A stretch of DNA of 64,000 nucleotides from Alphaproteobacteria bacterium Ga0077535 (lineage in GTDB: Bacteria > Pseudomonadota > Alphaproteobacteria > Caulobacterales > Aquidulcibacteraceae), in contig LNEK01000004.1 of assembly GCA_001464425.1 (NCBI GenBank), positions 82,519 through 146,518 on the forward strand, in the 5' to 3' direction. How positions within the stretch are numbered: the stretch's first letter is position 1; each line of letters opens with the position of its first letter. Below are positions 8,674 to 18,485 of the stretch, one piece after another. Under the pieces are notes generated by a model, which did no database searches, was not told the origin of the DNA, and saw only the letters and a program-made list of their open reading frames with translations. Made by a program: the position numbers and the translations under genes.

Positions 8674-9090
8674 TTACTCTGACTGGAGCGCGGCCAGAAT
8701 GTCCTGAGCGCTTCGGCCCACCAATTCCTTGTGCACCTCACCTAGGAGCACCGCTTCGAGCGATTTGTCATATCGCTGCCGCAGCTCGCCAAGCGTTCGG
8801 GGCGGAGCGATGACGACAAGATGTTCGATCTTATTTCCCACGACCTGCTGCTTGAGCCAGTCCGCTACGGCGGCGGCGTGAGAATCTTCTTCGAGCTGGT
8901 GGCCGGTCGGATTTGCCGAGCTTGAATGGTGGCGCGCGCCCGCGCCCTTATTGTGCCCCTCAATCGTCGGCGACTCCATCGGCGACAATTCCGGCTCGGC
9001 TTCATTCCCGGTGTTGCGGAAGAGCTCCAGGTTTTCGCCGTCAACGACAGCGACGACAGTTCCGTGCGGCAGCAACATGCGTGTCTCCAT
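8674..9090 (-). CDS. Host attachment protein family (baeRF12-like)
   Basis: This 138-residue protein resembles the 'protein required for attachment to host cells' family, related to archaeal/bacterial release-factor-like (baeRF) domains. Family-like features are the first strand GTVVAVVDGENLELFRN, a central variable His/Ser-rich linker, then VADWLKQQVVGNKIEHLVVIAPPRTLGELR. The C-terminal part KELVGRSAQDILAAL is also typical. The molecular function of the family is not settled. It is upstream of and close to tspO. Confidence 0.65.
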   Translation of the reverse strand: METRMLLPHGTVVAVVDGENLELFRNTGNEAEPELSPMESPTIEGHNKGAGARHHSSSANPTGHQLEEDSHAAAVADWLKQQVVGNKIEHLVVIAPPRTLGELRQRYDKSLEAVLLGEVHKELVGRSAQDILAALQSE

Positions 9091-9169
9091 GAAACGCCAC
9101 GAGCGTCCCTCACCTCAACTGGCTCGGCTAGGCGCTTAGTCAAGCGCAAGCGCGATGGGCCCTACCCGA

Positions 9170-9196
9170 GGAGGCGCCACTTAAAGCGGCGCCTCC
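9170..9196. repeat. Perfect 9-bp inverted repeat upstream of the ilv leader
   Basis: GGAGGCGCC at 9170-9178 and GGCGCCTCC at 9188-9196 form a perfect stem with a 9-base loop, in the divergent region between the attachment-protein gene and the ilv leader. On the plus strand it is followed by AATTCTCTT, a poor T run. It may be a weak terminator or a structural element. Confidence 0.4.
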
Positions 9197-9219
9197 AATT
9201 CTCTTCAGCAAATGCGCAT

Positions 9220-9236
9220 TTTGTGCATTGCACAAA
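9220..9236. promoter_or_regulatory. 17-bp perfect palindrome, candidate operator of the ilv operon
   Basis: TTTGTGCATTGCACAAA is symmetric around base 9228 and lies about 50 bases upstream of the ilv leader start, where promoter elements are expected. Perfect symmetry and position suggest a dimeric repressor or activator site, for example a GntR, Lrp or LysR type. No regulator gene is adjacent, so the binder is unknown. Confidence 0.45.
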
Positions 9237-9281
9237 TTTCTAAACTGGGTTTTCCTCTCAGTGGGAGCCAATTCTGTGTCT

Positions 9282-9422
9282 ATGCGTACGCGCACCTCTT
9301 CTCGTTCGACGGCGATTGCGATCGCTGCGGACACGCGCGCGCTCGTACCGGTCGTAGGTCTTCTTCTTAGCGTACTCGCGCTTATTCTTACGCGCGGAGT
9401 GGCGTGGCTGCATGTGACCTGA
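9282..9422 (+). CDS. ilvL: Branched-chain amino acid leader peptide
   Basis: A 46-codon frame starts at 9282 and contains TAIAIA followed by [20 protein letters not shown], dense in valine, leucine and isoleucine codons. It ends 27 bases before a strong terminator that precedes ilvD. This is the arrangement of an attenuation leader responding to charged Val, Leu and Ile tRNAs. The frame is also open from 9228, but the inner ATG is the likely start. Confidence 0.8.
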   Translation: MRTRTSSRSTAIAIAADTRALVPVVGLLLSVLALILTRGVAWLHVT

Positions 9423-9449
9423 CCTTTACAAACAGGATCGCCAGCATCA

Positions 9450-9479
9450 CCCCGCTCCCGAAAGGCAGCGGGGTTTTTT
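9450..9479 (+). terminator. ilv attenuator terminator
   Basis: CCCCGCT (9450-9456) pairs with AGCGGGG (9467-9473) around CCCGAAAGGC, immediately followed by six T residues. It is a textbook intrinsic terminator just after the leader peptide and 31 bases before ilvD, so it should cut transcription unless the leader ribosome stalls. The hairpin is directly visible, and the regulatory coupling is inferred. Confidence 0.85.
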
Positions 9480-9510
9480 GTTGCTTGGCGGTCCGCCTAC
9501 CGGACCCGAG

Positions 9511-11232
9511 ATGAGCAAGAATCCCATCCAGAACAGCGAAAGGCCGCTCCGAAGCGCGGTCGTTACCAGAGGCGCAAACCGCGCTGCTGCGCGCTCGTAT
9601 TTGCGCGCCGCCGGGCTGGGCGACGACGACTTCTCGCGCCCGCTGATCGCTGTGGTGAACACATGGTCTTCGGTCACGCCGTGCAACATGCACCTGGGCG
9701 ATTTGGCTGAACCAGTGCGGCGCGGCGTGCGCGAAGCCGGCGGCGTGCCGATCGATTTCAACACCATCGTCGTCACCGACGGCATCTCGATGGGCACGCC
9801 CGGCATGAAGGCGTCGCTGATCTCACGCGAGGTGATCGCCGATTCCATTGAACTCGCAGTCCAGGGCCATCAGCTCGATGGCGTCGTCTGCATTGTCGGT
9901 TGCGACAAGACCATTCCAGCCGCGGCCATGGCGCTGGCGCGCATGGATGTGCCCGGGCTTGTGCTCTACGGCGGCACGATCATGGCGGGACGCCATGCGG
10001 ACAAAGACATTTCCATCCAGGACGTTTTCGAGGCCATCGGCGCGCACGGCGCCGGTGCGCTCGACGATGACGGGCTGAAAGCCGTCGAGAGCGCGGCGTG
10101 CCCCGGCGCCGGCGCATGCGGCGGGCAGTTCACCGCCAATACGATGGCGATGGCGCTCAGCATGATGGGGCTCTCCCCGATGGGCGCAAACGATGTACCG
10201 GCCGTGCATCCGGGCAAAGCTGCCGAAGCGGAGCGATGCGGCAATCTGGTCGTGGACCTCGTCCGCCAAGGCCACACGGCGCGGCGCTTCATCACGCACC
10301 GTTCGCTTTACAACGCGGCCCTTGCTGTCTCCGCGAGTGGCGGCTCAACCAACGCCGTACTGCACCTGACTGCCATCGCTGCAGAAGCTGGCCTGTCGTT
10401 TGGCATCGAAGACTGCAACGACGCTTGCGAAGCGGCTCCCGTCATTTGCGATCTAAAGCCCGGCGGACGCTTCTTGGCGCATGATCTCTTCGCCGCCGGC
10501 GGCACGCGCCTAGTCGCCAAGCGGCTGCTGGAAGCGGGTAAGGCGTCAGACACGCCAACCGTCTCGGGTCGATCGCTGACCGATGAAGCGGAAGAGGCCA
10601 TTGAGACCGCGGGCCAGCAAGTCGTGCGCACGTTCACTTCGCCCGTGATCCCGCGCGGCTCGTTCGCGGTGATTTACGGCGACATCGCCCCCGAAGGCGC
10701 GGTGATCAAACTCGCCGGCCACGACATCGAACGCTTCGAGGGCCCAGCGCGCGTCTTCGATGGCGAGCAAGCGGCGTTTGAAGCGGTGCAAGCCGGCGCG
10801 ATCAGCGAAGGCGACGTCATCGTCATCCGGTATGAGGGCCCCAAGGGCGGCCCAGGCATGCGCGAAATGCTGCAGGTCACCGCCGCGCTCAAGGGCCGGG
10901 GCGTCCAGAACGTCGCGCTGATCACCGATGGGCGCTTCTCCGGCGCATCCTACGGCTTTGTCGTGGGGCACGTTGCGCCAGAAGCCGCAGCGGGTGGGCC
11001 GATCGCGCTCATCCACGATGGCGACCGCGTTCGCATCGACGTGCGAGCGCGCTCGATCGATGTCGATGCCGATTTGAGCACACGCCGCGCGCAGCCGCCG
11101 CAAAAGCCGCCACCCGTGGGCGCATTCGCGAAATACGCCGCGCTCGTCACTTCGAGCGCTCAAGGCGCTGTCACCATTCCCAATCCACCGCCCGCGCAGT
11201 CGCGCGCGGCAACGCAACGTGAGGCTTCGTGA
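9511..11232 (+). CDS. ilvD: Dihydroxy-acid dehydratase
   Basis: IlvD dehydrates dihydroxy-isovalerate and dihydroxy-methylvalerate to the keto acids before valine and isoleucine. Iron-sulfur and active-site motifs are present: [22 protein letters not shown] and [20 protein letters not shown], then [12 protein letters not shown] and [19 protein letters not shown] motifs. I take ATG 9511 ([10 protein letters not shown], 573 residues) as the start. A TTG at 9478 is inside the attenuator T run. The stop overlaps the ilvC start by one base. Confidence 0.95.
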   Translation: MSKNPIQNSERPLRSAVVTRGANRAAARSYLRAAGLGDDDFSRPLIAVVNTWSSVTPCNMHLGDLAEPVRRGVREAGGVPIDFNTIVVTDGISMGTPGMKASLISREVIADSIELAVQGHQLDGVVCIVGCDKTIPAAAMALARMDVPGLVLYGGTIMAGRHADKDISIQDVFEAIGAHGAGALDDDGLKAVESAACPGAGACGGQFTANTMAMALSMMGLSPMGANDVPAVHPGKAAEAERCGNLVVDLVRQGHTARRFITHRSLYNAALAVSASGGSTNAVLHLTAIAAEAGLSFGIEDCNDACEAAPVICDLKPGGRFLAHDLFAAGGTRLVAKRLLEAGKASDTPTVSGRSLTDEAEEAIETAGQQVVRTFTSPVIPRGSFAVIYGDIAPEGAVIKLAGHDIERFEGPARVFDGEQAAFEAVQAGAISEGDVIVIRYEGPKGGPGMREMLQVTAALKGRGVQNVALITDGRFSGASYGFVVGHVAPEAAAGGPIALIHDGDRVRIDVRARSIDVDADLSTRRAQPPQKPPPVGAFAKYAALVTSSAQGAVTIPNPPPAQSRAATQREAS

Positions 11233-12233
11233 TGCAGGTTTACACCACCGACGATGTGACGAGTGACGCGCTGAAGAATAAGCGCATCGCCGTCCTCGGC
11301 TATGGCAGCCAAGGCCGCGCGCACGCGCAGAACCTGCGCGACTTCGGTTTCGATGTGGTTGCCGGCGTGCGCAAAGGCGGCAAAGGCTGGACCAACGCCG
11401 CCTCCGACAAAATCGATCGGGCTGAGCCTGAAGATGCGGTCAGCGACGCCGACCTCATAGCATTCCTGACGCCCGACATGGCGCAGGAAGCGATCTACAA
11501 CGAGATCATCGCGCCCAAGGCAAAGAAGGGCGCGACGTTGCTGTTCGCGCATGGATTCTCGATCCACTACGGACGCGTCAAACCGCGTGAAGACTTGGAC
11601 GTGGTGCTGGTCGCGCCGAAGGGGCCAGGCGATCTGGTTCGGCGCGAGTTCGTGCGCGGGCGCGGCGTGCCCGCGCTGTTCGCCGTAAACCAGGACGCCA
11701 GCGGCAGCGCCCGCGACAAGGCCATGGCCTACGCCAAGGGCATTGGCGGCGCGATCGGCGGCCTGATCGAAACGACATTCGCGGAGGAAACCGAAACCGA
11801 CCTTTTCGGCGAGCAAGCGGTGCTGTGCGGCGGCGCCAAAGAGCTGGTGATGGCCGGCTACCAAACCCTGGTCGACGCCGGCTACCAGCCAGAAGTCGCC
11901 TATTTCGAATGCATGCACGAGCTGAAGCTGATCGTGGACCTGTTCTACGAAGGCGGCATCTCGAAGATGCACGACTTCATCTCCGAGACTGCAAAGTACG
12001 GCGCCGTCGTCTCGGGTCCACGCATCATCACTGATGATACCCGCGCCCGCATGCGCGAGGTGCTGAAGGACATTCAATCTGGCGCCTTCGCCCGCGATTG
12101 GATCCTCGAAAACCAGGCCGGCAAGCCGCGTTACAACGCGATGCTGAACGCCGACCGCACGCATCCGATTGAGACCACCGGCGCCCAATTGCGCGAGCGG
12201 ATGGCTTGGCTGAAGCAATCGACGAACGCCTGA
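11232..12233 (+). CDS. ilvC: Ketol-acid reductoisomerase, class I
   Basis: IlvC isomerises and reduces acetolactate and acetohydroxybutyrate with NADPH. The 333 residues fit the short class I form. The Rossmann motif is AVLGYGSQGRAHAQNLRDFG. The knotted C-terminal domain has the magnesium-binding residues in DLFGEQAVLCGG and YFECMHELKLIVDLFYEGG. The ATG at 11232 overlaps the ilvD stop (TGATG). The next gene begins 8 bases downstream. Confidence 0.95.
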   Translation: MQVYTTDDVTSDALKNKRIAVLGYGSQGRAHAQNLRDFGFDVVAGVRKGGKGWTNAASDKIDRAEPEDAVSDADLIAFLTPDMAQEAIYNEIIAPKAKKGATLLFAHGFSIHYGRVKPREDLDVVLVAPKGPGDLVRREFVRGRGVPALFAVNQDASGSARDKAMAYAKGIGGAIGGLIETTFAEETETDLFGEQAVLCGGAKELVMAGYQTLVDAGYQPEVAYFECMHELKLIVDLFYEGGISKMHDFISETAKYGAVVSGPRIITDDTRARMREVLKDIQSGAFARDWILENQAGKPRYNAMLNADRTHPIETTGAQLRERMAWLKQSTNA

Positions 12234-12241
12234 GCCATTCC

Positions 12242-13942
12242 ATGACCGCCTCAAGCGCCGCCCCGAAGATCGCCCCCCTGCCCGCGCCTAAGACCGGCGC
12301 ACGCCTCGTTGTCGAGGCGCTTGATGCGCAGGGCGTCGAGTTCGTCTTCGGCTACCCTGGCGGCGCAATCATGCCGGTGTACGACGCCATCACCGAAGCG
12401 TCGTTCAAGCACATCTTGGTGCGCCACGAGCAAGGCGCGGCGTTTGCGGCGGACGCCTATGCGCGCGTCACCGGCAAGGTCGGTGTCTGCATGGCGACGT
12501 CCGGACCCGGCGCCACCAACCTCGTCACCGGCATCGCCAACGCGATGATGGATTCGGTCCCGCTCGTGTGCATCACCGGCAACGTGGCCTCACCGCTGAT
12601 GGGCACCGACGCGTTCCAAGAGGTCGATATCCTCGGTGTCACGCTGCCGATCGTGAAACACTCATGGATCGTCCGTGACGCCGCCGATATCCCGGCGATC
12701 TTCGCGGAAGCCTTTCGCATCGCCGCTTCGGGCCGCCCCGGCCCAGTTCTGATCGACCTGCCCAAGGATGTGCAGATTCGTGTCGTCGCCGCGCCCATCC
12801 AGGCAACCCCCGCCAAGGACACGGCGCGGCGATTGGACCCTTCGCAAATGCGCCGCGCCGAAGCGGCCATCGGCCTCGCCGAGCGCCCGTTGCTCTACAT
12901 CGGCGGCGGCGTCCGCATCGCCAACGCGGTGGCGGAAGTCCGCCAGTTCGCGCGCAACACCGGCATCCCAGCTGTCTCCACGCTGCAAGGCCTTGGCGCC
13001 CTGGCCGCCGATTGGCCCGGAAACCTGGGCATGCTGGGGATGCATGGTACGCGCGCGGCGAATGAGGCGGTGCAAGCTTGCGATCTGCTCATCGTGTTGG
13101 GCGCCCGCTTCGATGACCGCGCGACCGGCAAGCTCTCTGAGTTCGCGCCGCACGCACGCGTCATACACATCGACATCGACGCGGCCGAAATCGGCAAGTT
13201 GCGCGACGCACACATCGCCATCGCGGGCGATGTGAAAACCGTGCTGCCGGCGCTGTCGCCACGTCCCTTGTCGATCGCGCCTTGGATCGAGCGTTGCGCG
13301 CGTGAGCGCTCCCGGCATGAAGCGCGCTACGATGCGCCCGGTGATGGCGTCTACGCGCCCGCTCTGCTGAAGGAGCTCTCCGAGCGCGCCGGCGATACAT
13401 TCGTCGCTGCATGCGACGTCGGCCAGCACCAGATGTGGGCTGCGCAACACTGCCGCTTTGCTTCGCCGTTTGCGCACCTCACGTCGGGCGGGCTTGGAGC
13501 GATGGGTTACGGCTTGCCGGCGGGCCTAGGCGCGAAACTCGCGCGACCCGATGCGCATGTCGTCACTATTAGCGGCGACGGCTCTTTCATCATGAACATC
13601 CAAGAACTCGCCACGCTGAAGCGCTACGGCATCGCATTGAAAATTGTTCTTTTGGACAACGCCTCGTTGGGCTTGGTTCGTCAATGGCAAGAATTGTTCT
13701 TCGACGGCAATTTCAGCGAGATCGATCTTTCGGACAACCCGGACTTCGCCGCCGTGGCGCGCGCATTCGGCATCGACGCGTTCCGAATTACTAAGCGCGA
13801 GGAAGTCTCAGCGGGGATCGACCGCCTGTTGGCGGCGCCCGGCCCCTGCCTCGCGCACGTTCTGATCGACCCCAAAGAAAATGTCTGGCCGCTCGTCCCG
13901 CCGGGAAAGAGCAACGCCGAAATGATGCACGGAGAAGCCTGA
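12242..13942 (+). CDS. ilvB: Acetolactate synthase, large catalytic subunit
   Basis: This ThDP-dependent enzyme (566 residues) condenses pyruvate with pyruvate or ketobutyrate. Its three domains are visible. The PYR domain has the activating glutamate in VRHEQGAAFAADAYAR, with GYPGGAIMPVYDA before it. The central FAD/DHS-like domain includes IGGGVRIANAV. The PP domain carries the ThDP-Mg motif GDGSFIMNIQEL with LLDNASLG. ATG 12242 is preferred over an earlier in-frame ATG inside ilvC. It shares one base with the small-subunit gene. Confidence 0.94.
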   Translation: MTASSAAPKIAPLPAPKTGARLVVEALDAQGVEFVFGYPGGAIMPVYDAITEASFKHILVRHEQGAAFAADAYARVTGKVGVCMATSGPGATNLVTGIANAMMDSVPLVCITGNVASPLMGTDAFQEVDILGVTLPIVKHSWIVRDAADIPAIFAEAFRIAASGRPGPVLIDLPKDVQIRVVAAPIQATPAKDTARRLDPSQMRRAEAAIGLAERPLLYIGGGVRIANAVAEVRQFARNTGIPAVSTLQGLGALAADWPGNLGMLGMHGTRAANEAVQACDLLIVLGARFDDRATGKLSEFAPHARVIHIDIDAAEIGKLRDAHIAIAGDVKTVLPALSPRPLSIAPWIERCARERSRHEARYDAPGDGVYAPALLKELSERAGDTFVAACDVGQHQMWAAQHCRFASPFAHLTSGGLGAMGYGLPAGLGAKLARPDAHVVTISGDGSFIMNIQELATLKRYGIALKIVLLDNASLGLVRQWQELFFDGNFSEIDLSDNPDFAAVARAFGIDAFRITKREEVSAGIDRLLAAPGPCLAHVLIDPKENVWPLVPPGKSNAEMMHGEA

Positions 13943-14214
13943 TGACCGAAATGCTCCTGATCCAGATCGACCGATCCGAAGGTTCGCTGCAGCGGCTCAT
14001 CGGCCTCATCGAGCGCCGCGGCTTCACAATCGAGCGCATGAGCCTCGCCGAAGCTGGACTGCATCGTGAAGTGCGCATCGGCGTGCGCGCCCGCGACGCC
14101 GGCCGCGCCGTCGATGTGCTGGCGCGGCAGATCGATCGACTGATCGGCGTGCGCCGTATCGCGCCATCCGCTGACACCGTACACTCAGAGGGGGCTGTAC
14201 CGTGCACAGCGTGA
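13942..14214 (+). CDS. ilvM: Acetolactate synthase small subunit, short ACT-only form
   Basis: At 90 residues it is only an ACT domain (LLIQIDRSEGSLQRLIGLIERRGFTIERMSL), about the size of E. coli IlvM and about half of IlvN/IlvH. The small subunit activates the catalytic subunit and in longer forms confers valine inhibition. A short form may regulate differently. Its coding end overlaps the leuA start by 13 bases. The symbol is by similarity of size and position, and ilvN would also be defensible. Confidence 0.8.
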   Translation: MTEMLLIQIDRSEGSLQRLIGLIERRGFTIERMSLAEAGLHREVRIGVRARDAGRAVDVLARQIDRLIGVRRIAPSADTVHSEGAVPCTA

Positions 14215-15388
14215 CACCCCCGCGGGACAAAAAGCGCGTTCTGGTCTTCGACACAACTTTGCGTGACGGCGAGCAGGCGCCCGGCTTCTCGATGTCGCCC
14301 GAAGATAAGGTGACGATGGCGAAGGCCCTTTGCGAACTGGGCGTTGACGTCATCGAGGCTGGCTTTGCAGCCGCCTCGCCAGGCGATGCCGAAGCCGTGC
14401 GCCGCGTGGCAGGCGAAGTCGAAGGCCCTGTGTTTTGCTCTCTCTCGCGCGCCAGCGAAGAGGACATCCGCACCGCCTATGGCGCGCTGCAGAGCGCGCC
14501 GAAGAGACGCATCCACATCTTCCTCTCCACCAGCCCCATCCATCGCGCGGCAAAGCTCAACATGAGCGCAAAAGAAGTGCTCGACTGCGCGGTGCGTTCC
14601 GTGACCTTTGCGCGGACGCTGTTCGACGACGTTGAATTTTCGGCGGAAGATGCGATCCGCACTGAGCGCGAGTTCCTTGGCGATGTGATGGAAGCCGTCG
14701 CTGAAGCAGGCGCGACGACACTGAACATCCCGGACACGGTGGGCTACTCCACACCGCAAGAGATTGGCGAGATTTTTGCCGAAGTCGCACGCCGGGTAGA
14801 GCGGTTCCCCGACGCCGTCATCTCGGCGCACTGCCACAACGATCTCGGCATGGCCGTCGCTAACACGCTCTCGGCCGTCGCCAACGGCGCGCGGCAAGTT
14901 GAGGTCGCGGTCAACGGCATCGGCGAACGCGCCGGCAATTGCGCGCTTGAAGAAGTGGTCATGGCGCTGAAGACGCGAAGCGATCTTTTCGGCGTCCACA
15001 CCGGCGTCGATACGACCAAGCTCGTGCAAACCAGCCGCTTGCTCTCGGCGCTGACGCGCTCCCCCGTGGTACGCAACAAAGCCATTGTCGGCATCAATGC
15101 GTTCGCACACGAGGCCGGCATCCATCAGCAACCTATGAGATCATGCGCCCCGAAGATGTGGGCTTTGCTGGCACACGACTGGTGCTCGGCAAACACTCCG
15201 GTCGCCACGCCATCGCACAGCGTGCGGAATCTCTGGGCTATCGTCTGAACGGCAACGAACTCGGCGCCGTGTTTGCGGACTTCAAGCGCCGGGCTGACGA
15301 GATCGGCGAGATCGACGATGGCGAACTCGCCGCCATCATAGCGGGCGCCACACGAACGGCCGGAGGCGCCCATGTCCTCGCCTCCTAA
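14202..15388 (+). pseudogene. leuA: 2-isopropylmalate synthase, frameshifted and lacking the allosteric domain
   Basis: The catalytic TIM barrel reads normally from the GTG at 14202 (GAGGGGG upstream): FDTTLRDGEQAPGF, the metal histidines in SAHCHNDLGMA, and NGIGERAGN. After HEAGIHQ at about 15128 the frame breaks and stops at 15248. A second frame resumes at once with TYEIMRPEDVGFAGTRLVLGKHSGRHA and runs to 15388. Family members have about eight codons (DGM/VLK...) between HQ and TYEIM, but only two bases remain, so about 22 bases are missing. Even in frame the protein would be about 390 residues, without the C-terminal LeuA_dimer regulatory domain. It may be a real lesion or an assembly error. 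Neighbours are intact. Confidence 0.85.
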
Positions 15389-16802
15389 CCAACCGCGCAC
15401 GCTGTTCGACAAGATCTGGGACGCGCACGTCGTGCAGGCCGAGACCAAAGAGACACCGGCCGTACTCTACGTCGATCTGCATCTCGTGCACGAGGTAACG
15501 AGCCCACAGGCGTTCACCGCGCTCGATGAGCGTGGTCTCCGCGTGCGGCGCCCAGACCGAACCTACGCCACAATCGATCACTCAACGCCGACGCTTCCTG
15601 CCGACGCTGACGGGGCCCGCCCGTACGCCACGCCGGCCGCAGCGGCCCAGGTGGAGACTCTGCGGCAGAACTGCGCCAAGCACGGTATCCAGCTCGCCGA
15701 CTGGGACAGCGCCGATCGCGGCATCGTTCACGTCATCGGGCCGGAGCTGGGCCTCACGCATCCCGGCACGGTGATCGTCTGCGGCGATAGCCACACGGCC
15801 ACACACGGCGCGTTCGGGGCGCTCGCTTTTGGCATCGGCACATCCGAAGTCGGCCACGTGCTTGCGACGCAATGCCTGCTCCAGCGCAAACCGCAGCGCA
15901 TGCGCGTCACGGTCAACGGCCGCTTGCGGCCGGGCGTTCTGGCGAAAGACCTGACACTCGCGGTGATCGCGCGCATCGGCTTCGGCGGCGGTTCGGGCTT
16001 CGTCATCGAGTACGCCGGCGAGTGCATCCGCAATCTCGACATGGAAGGGCGCATGACGCTCTGCAACATGTCGATCGAAGCCGGCGCGCGCGCCGGCATG
16101 GTTGCGCCGGATGAAACGACGTTCGCATTCTTGCGTGGCCGCCGTCACGCACCACAAGGCGAGGCGTTCGAGGCGGCAGTCGCCAAATGGCGCGAGCTGC
16201 GCACGGACGACGGCGCGGTGTTTGACAGCGAAATCGAAATCGACGCGGCGGAGATCACGCCGATGGCAACGTTCGGCACGACGCCGGACGCCTCCGTCCC
16301 GGTCGGATCGCTTGTCCCAGCGCCGCGTTCCGACTCCGAATCCAAAGCGCTCGAATACATGCGTTTCGAGCCCGGCGTCGCCAACACGCACCATGATGTG
16401 AATGTCGTCTTCATCGGCTCCTGCACCAATGGCCGCATCTCCGATCTCCGCGACGCTGCCGCCATTCTGCGCGGCCGCTTCGTGAAAGACGGTGTGCGCA
16501 TGCTCGTCGTGCCAGGCTCGGAAGCGGTGCGCCGCCAAGCTGAGGCGGAGGGACTCGATCGTGTGTTCATCGAAGCGGGCGCCGAGTGGCGTCTGCCCGG
16601 GTGCTCCATGTGCATCGCCATGAACGGCGACTTCGTGGGACCCGGCCAACTCGCCGTCTCCACCTCGAACCGCAATTTCGAGGGCCGCCAAGGCAAGGGC
16701 GCGCGCACGATCCTGGCGAGCCCCGCCACAGCGGCGGCAAGCGCGATCGCAGGCGTCCTCGCCGACCCACGAACATTTGCGCGGGAGGCCGAGCATGCCT
16801 GA
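15372..16802 (+). CDS. leuC: 3-isopropylmalate dehydratase, large subunit
   Basis: LeuC with LeuD forms the 4Fe-4S isomerase that converts 2- to 3-isopropylmalate. The cluster cysteines are seen in [17 protein letters not shown] and [12 protein letters not shown]. Substrate-domain motifs include [32 protein letters not shown] (here split as [17 protein letters not shown] and [12 protein letters not shown]). The 476 residues match the family. The ATG follows a GGAGG site and overlaps the end of the leuA fragment by 17 bases. Confidence 0.94.
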   Translation: MSSPPNQPRTLFDKIWDAHVVQAETKETPAVLYVDLHLVHEVTSPQAFTALDERGLRVRRPDRTYATIDHSTPTLPADADGARPYATPAAAAQVETLRQNCAKHGIQLADWDSADRGIVHVIGPELGLTHPGTVIVCGDSHTATHGAFGALAFGIGTSEVGHVLATQCLLQRKPQRMRVTVNGRLRPGVLAKDLTLAVIARIGFGGGSGFVIEYAGECIRNLDMEGRMTLCNMSIEAGARAGMVAPDETTFAFLRGRRHAPQGEAFEAAVAKWRELRTDDGAVFDSEIEIDAAEITPMATFGTTPDASVPVGSLVPAPRSDSESKALEYMRFEPGVANTHHDVNVVFIGSCTNGRISDLRDAAAILRGRFVKDGVRMLVVPGSEAVRRQAEAEGLDRVFIEAGAEWRLPGCSMCIAMNGDFVGPGQLAVSTSNRNFEGRQGKGARTILASPATAAASAIAGVLADPRTFAREAEHA

Positions 16803-17373
16803 ACGCTTCACCACGCTGGCCTCAAGCACGTTCGTGCTGCCGCAAGCCAACATCGACACCGATCAGATCATTCCGGCGCGGTTCTTGACCACCACGAGCC
16901 AAAAGGGTCTGGGCGCGGCGGCGTTCTATGATTGGCGCTACGATGCTCAAGGCGATCTCCTCCCTGACGCGCCGCTAAACACGGTCGATACGACTGAACA
17001 TCGCGTGCTTGTCGCCGGCGACAATTTCGCGTGCGGCTCGTCGCGTGAACACGCGCCCTGGGCGCTGCTCGATTTCGGCTTTCGCGCCGTGATCTCGACG
17101 AGCATCGCTGACATCTTCGCATCCAATGCACTGAAGAACGGGCTGCTGCCGATCAGCGTCGATCCCGAGACACACGCGCGTTTGCTCGCCGAGCCCGGCG
17201 GGCGCGTGATCATCGATCTCGAGCGCTCCGAGCTTTCGATTGGCAACGAGCCGCCGATTTCCTTCAAGACCGAACCTTTCGCCCGGCGCTGTCTTCTCGA
17301 CGGCGTCGACACCCTGGGCTGGCTGCTGGAGCGCCTGCCCGCCATCGAAGACTTTGAATCGAGACCCGCATGA
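16795..17373 (+). CDS. leuD: 3-isopropylmalate dehydratase, small subunit
   Basis: This 192-residue protein is the swivelling small domain of the isomerase. The signature is [20 protein letters not shown], and [13 protein letters not shown] lies near the N-terminus. ATG 16795 sits 7 bases after GGGAGG and is chosen over an earlier in-frame ATG at 16777. It overlaps leuC by 8 bases and leuB by 4. Confidence 0.94.
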   Translation: MPERFTTLASSTFVLPQANIDTDQIIPARFLTTTSQKGLGAAAFYDWRYDAQGDLLPDAPLNTVDTTEHRVLVAGDNFACGSSREHAPWALLDFGFRAVISTSIADIFASNALKNGLLPISVDPETHARLLAEPGGRVIIDLERSELSIGNEPPISFKTEPFARRCLLDGVDTLGWLLERLPAIEDFESRPA

Positions 17374-18458
17374 AAAACTTCAACATCACGCTCTTGCCGG
17401 GCGACGGGGTCGGCCCCGAGGTGACGCGTGCAGCGCAGGAAGTGCTGCATGCGGTCGCTGAGCGATTTCACTGTCGCTTCACCTTCGACTCTCACTTGAT
17501 CGGCGGCGCTGCCATCGACGCGACGGGCGAGCCGCTTCCTGCAGAGACGGTCGCAGCGTGCAAGCGAGCCGACGCGGTATTTCTCGGCGCTGTCGGCGGC
17601 CCGAAATGGGATCGTGGCCCGCGTCGCCCCGAGCAGGGCTTGCTCGAACTTCGCCGCGCGCTCGGCGTCTTCGCGAATATCCGCCCCGCTCGCGTGTATG
17701 ATGACCTGCTCGATCAATCCCCGCTGCGCCGGGACATCGTCGCCGACACTGATTTCGTCATCTTTCGTGAGCTCACGGGCGGTTCGTACTTCGGTGAGAA
17801 GCAACGCACCGATACGTTCGCGAGTGACCAATGCCTCTATACAGTTGGCGAGATCGAGCGCATTGCGCGCGCCGCGTTCGCCGCCGCTCGCGCGCGCCGC
17901 GGCAAGCTCACTTCGGTCGATAAAGCCAACGTGCTCGAAACCAGCAAGCTTTGGCGCGAGGTCGTCACCCGCATTCACGATGCCGACTTCCGCGATGTGA
18001 AGCTGGAGCATGCCTTGGTGGATTCCACTGCGATGCAGCTCATCCGGCAACCGCGCGCCTATGACGTGATCCTGACCGAGAATATGTTTGGCGACATTCT
18101 GTCCGACGAGGCATCCGTGCTTGGCGGCTCCATCGGGTTGGCGCCATCCGCTTCGCTCGGTGCAGATCGACCTGGCTTGTTCGAGCCGGTGCACGGGTCC
18201 GCGCCTGACATCGCTGGCCGAGATATCTGCAATCCAATTGGCGCCATTCTCTCGATCGCATTGCTGCTGCGCTACGGCCTGAAGCAGGAAGACGAAGCCA
18301 GCGCTGTCGAAGCCGCGGTCGATACTGCGATCGCGCGCGGCGCCCGCACTGCCGACCTTGCCGGTGAGCTTGGCTGCCAGGCGATGGCCGAAACCATTGC
18401 GGATGAATTGCTGCGCGCAGCCCCGCGCGCTTCCTACGCGCAAATGCACTGGGGATGA
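17370..18458 (+). CDS. leuB: 3-isopropylmalate dehydrogenase
   Basis: LeuB oxidatively decarboxylates 3-isopropylmalate with NAD, giving ketoisocaproate. It has the beta-decarboxylating dehydrogenase signatures: LLPGDGVGPEVTRAA, RPARVYDDL, FRELTGGSYFGEK, and the metal and nucleotide region TENMFGDILSDEAS with FEPVHGSAPDIAG. The 362 residues are usual. The start overlaps leuD (ATGA). With leuA damaged, leuCDB would depend on another source of 2-isopropylmalate. Confidence 0.94.
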   Translation: MKNFNITLLPGDGVGPEVTRAAQEVLHAVAERFHCRFTFDSHLIGGAAIDATGEPLPAETVAACKRADAVFLGAVGGPKWDRGPRRPEQGLLELRRALGVFANIRPARVYDDLLDQSPLRRDIVADTDFVIFRELTGGSYFGEKQRTDTFASDQCLYTVGEIERIARAAFAAARARRGKLTSVDKANVLETSKLWREVVTRIHDADFRDVKLEHALVDSTAMQLIRQPRAYDVILTENMFGDILSDEASVLGGSIGLAPSASLGADRPGLFEPVHGSAPDIAGRDICNPIGAILSIALLLRYGLKQEDEASAVEAAVDTAIARGARTADLAGELGCQAMAETIADELLRAAPRASYAQMHWG

Positions 18459-18485
18459 GCGCCAGATGATCAATGGAGCAAGCAA

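Noticed and set aside
14202..15388. Programmed frameshift in leuA
   Set aside because: There is no slippery heptamer, and about eight conserved codons are missing at the junction, so a deletion or assembly error fits better.
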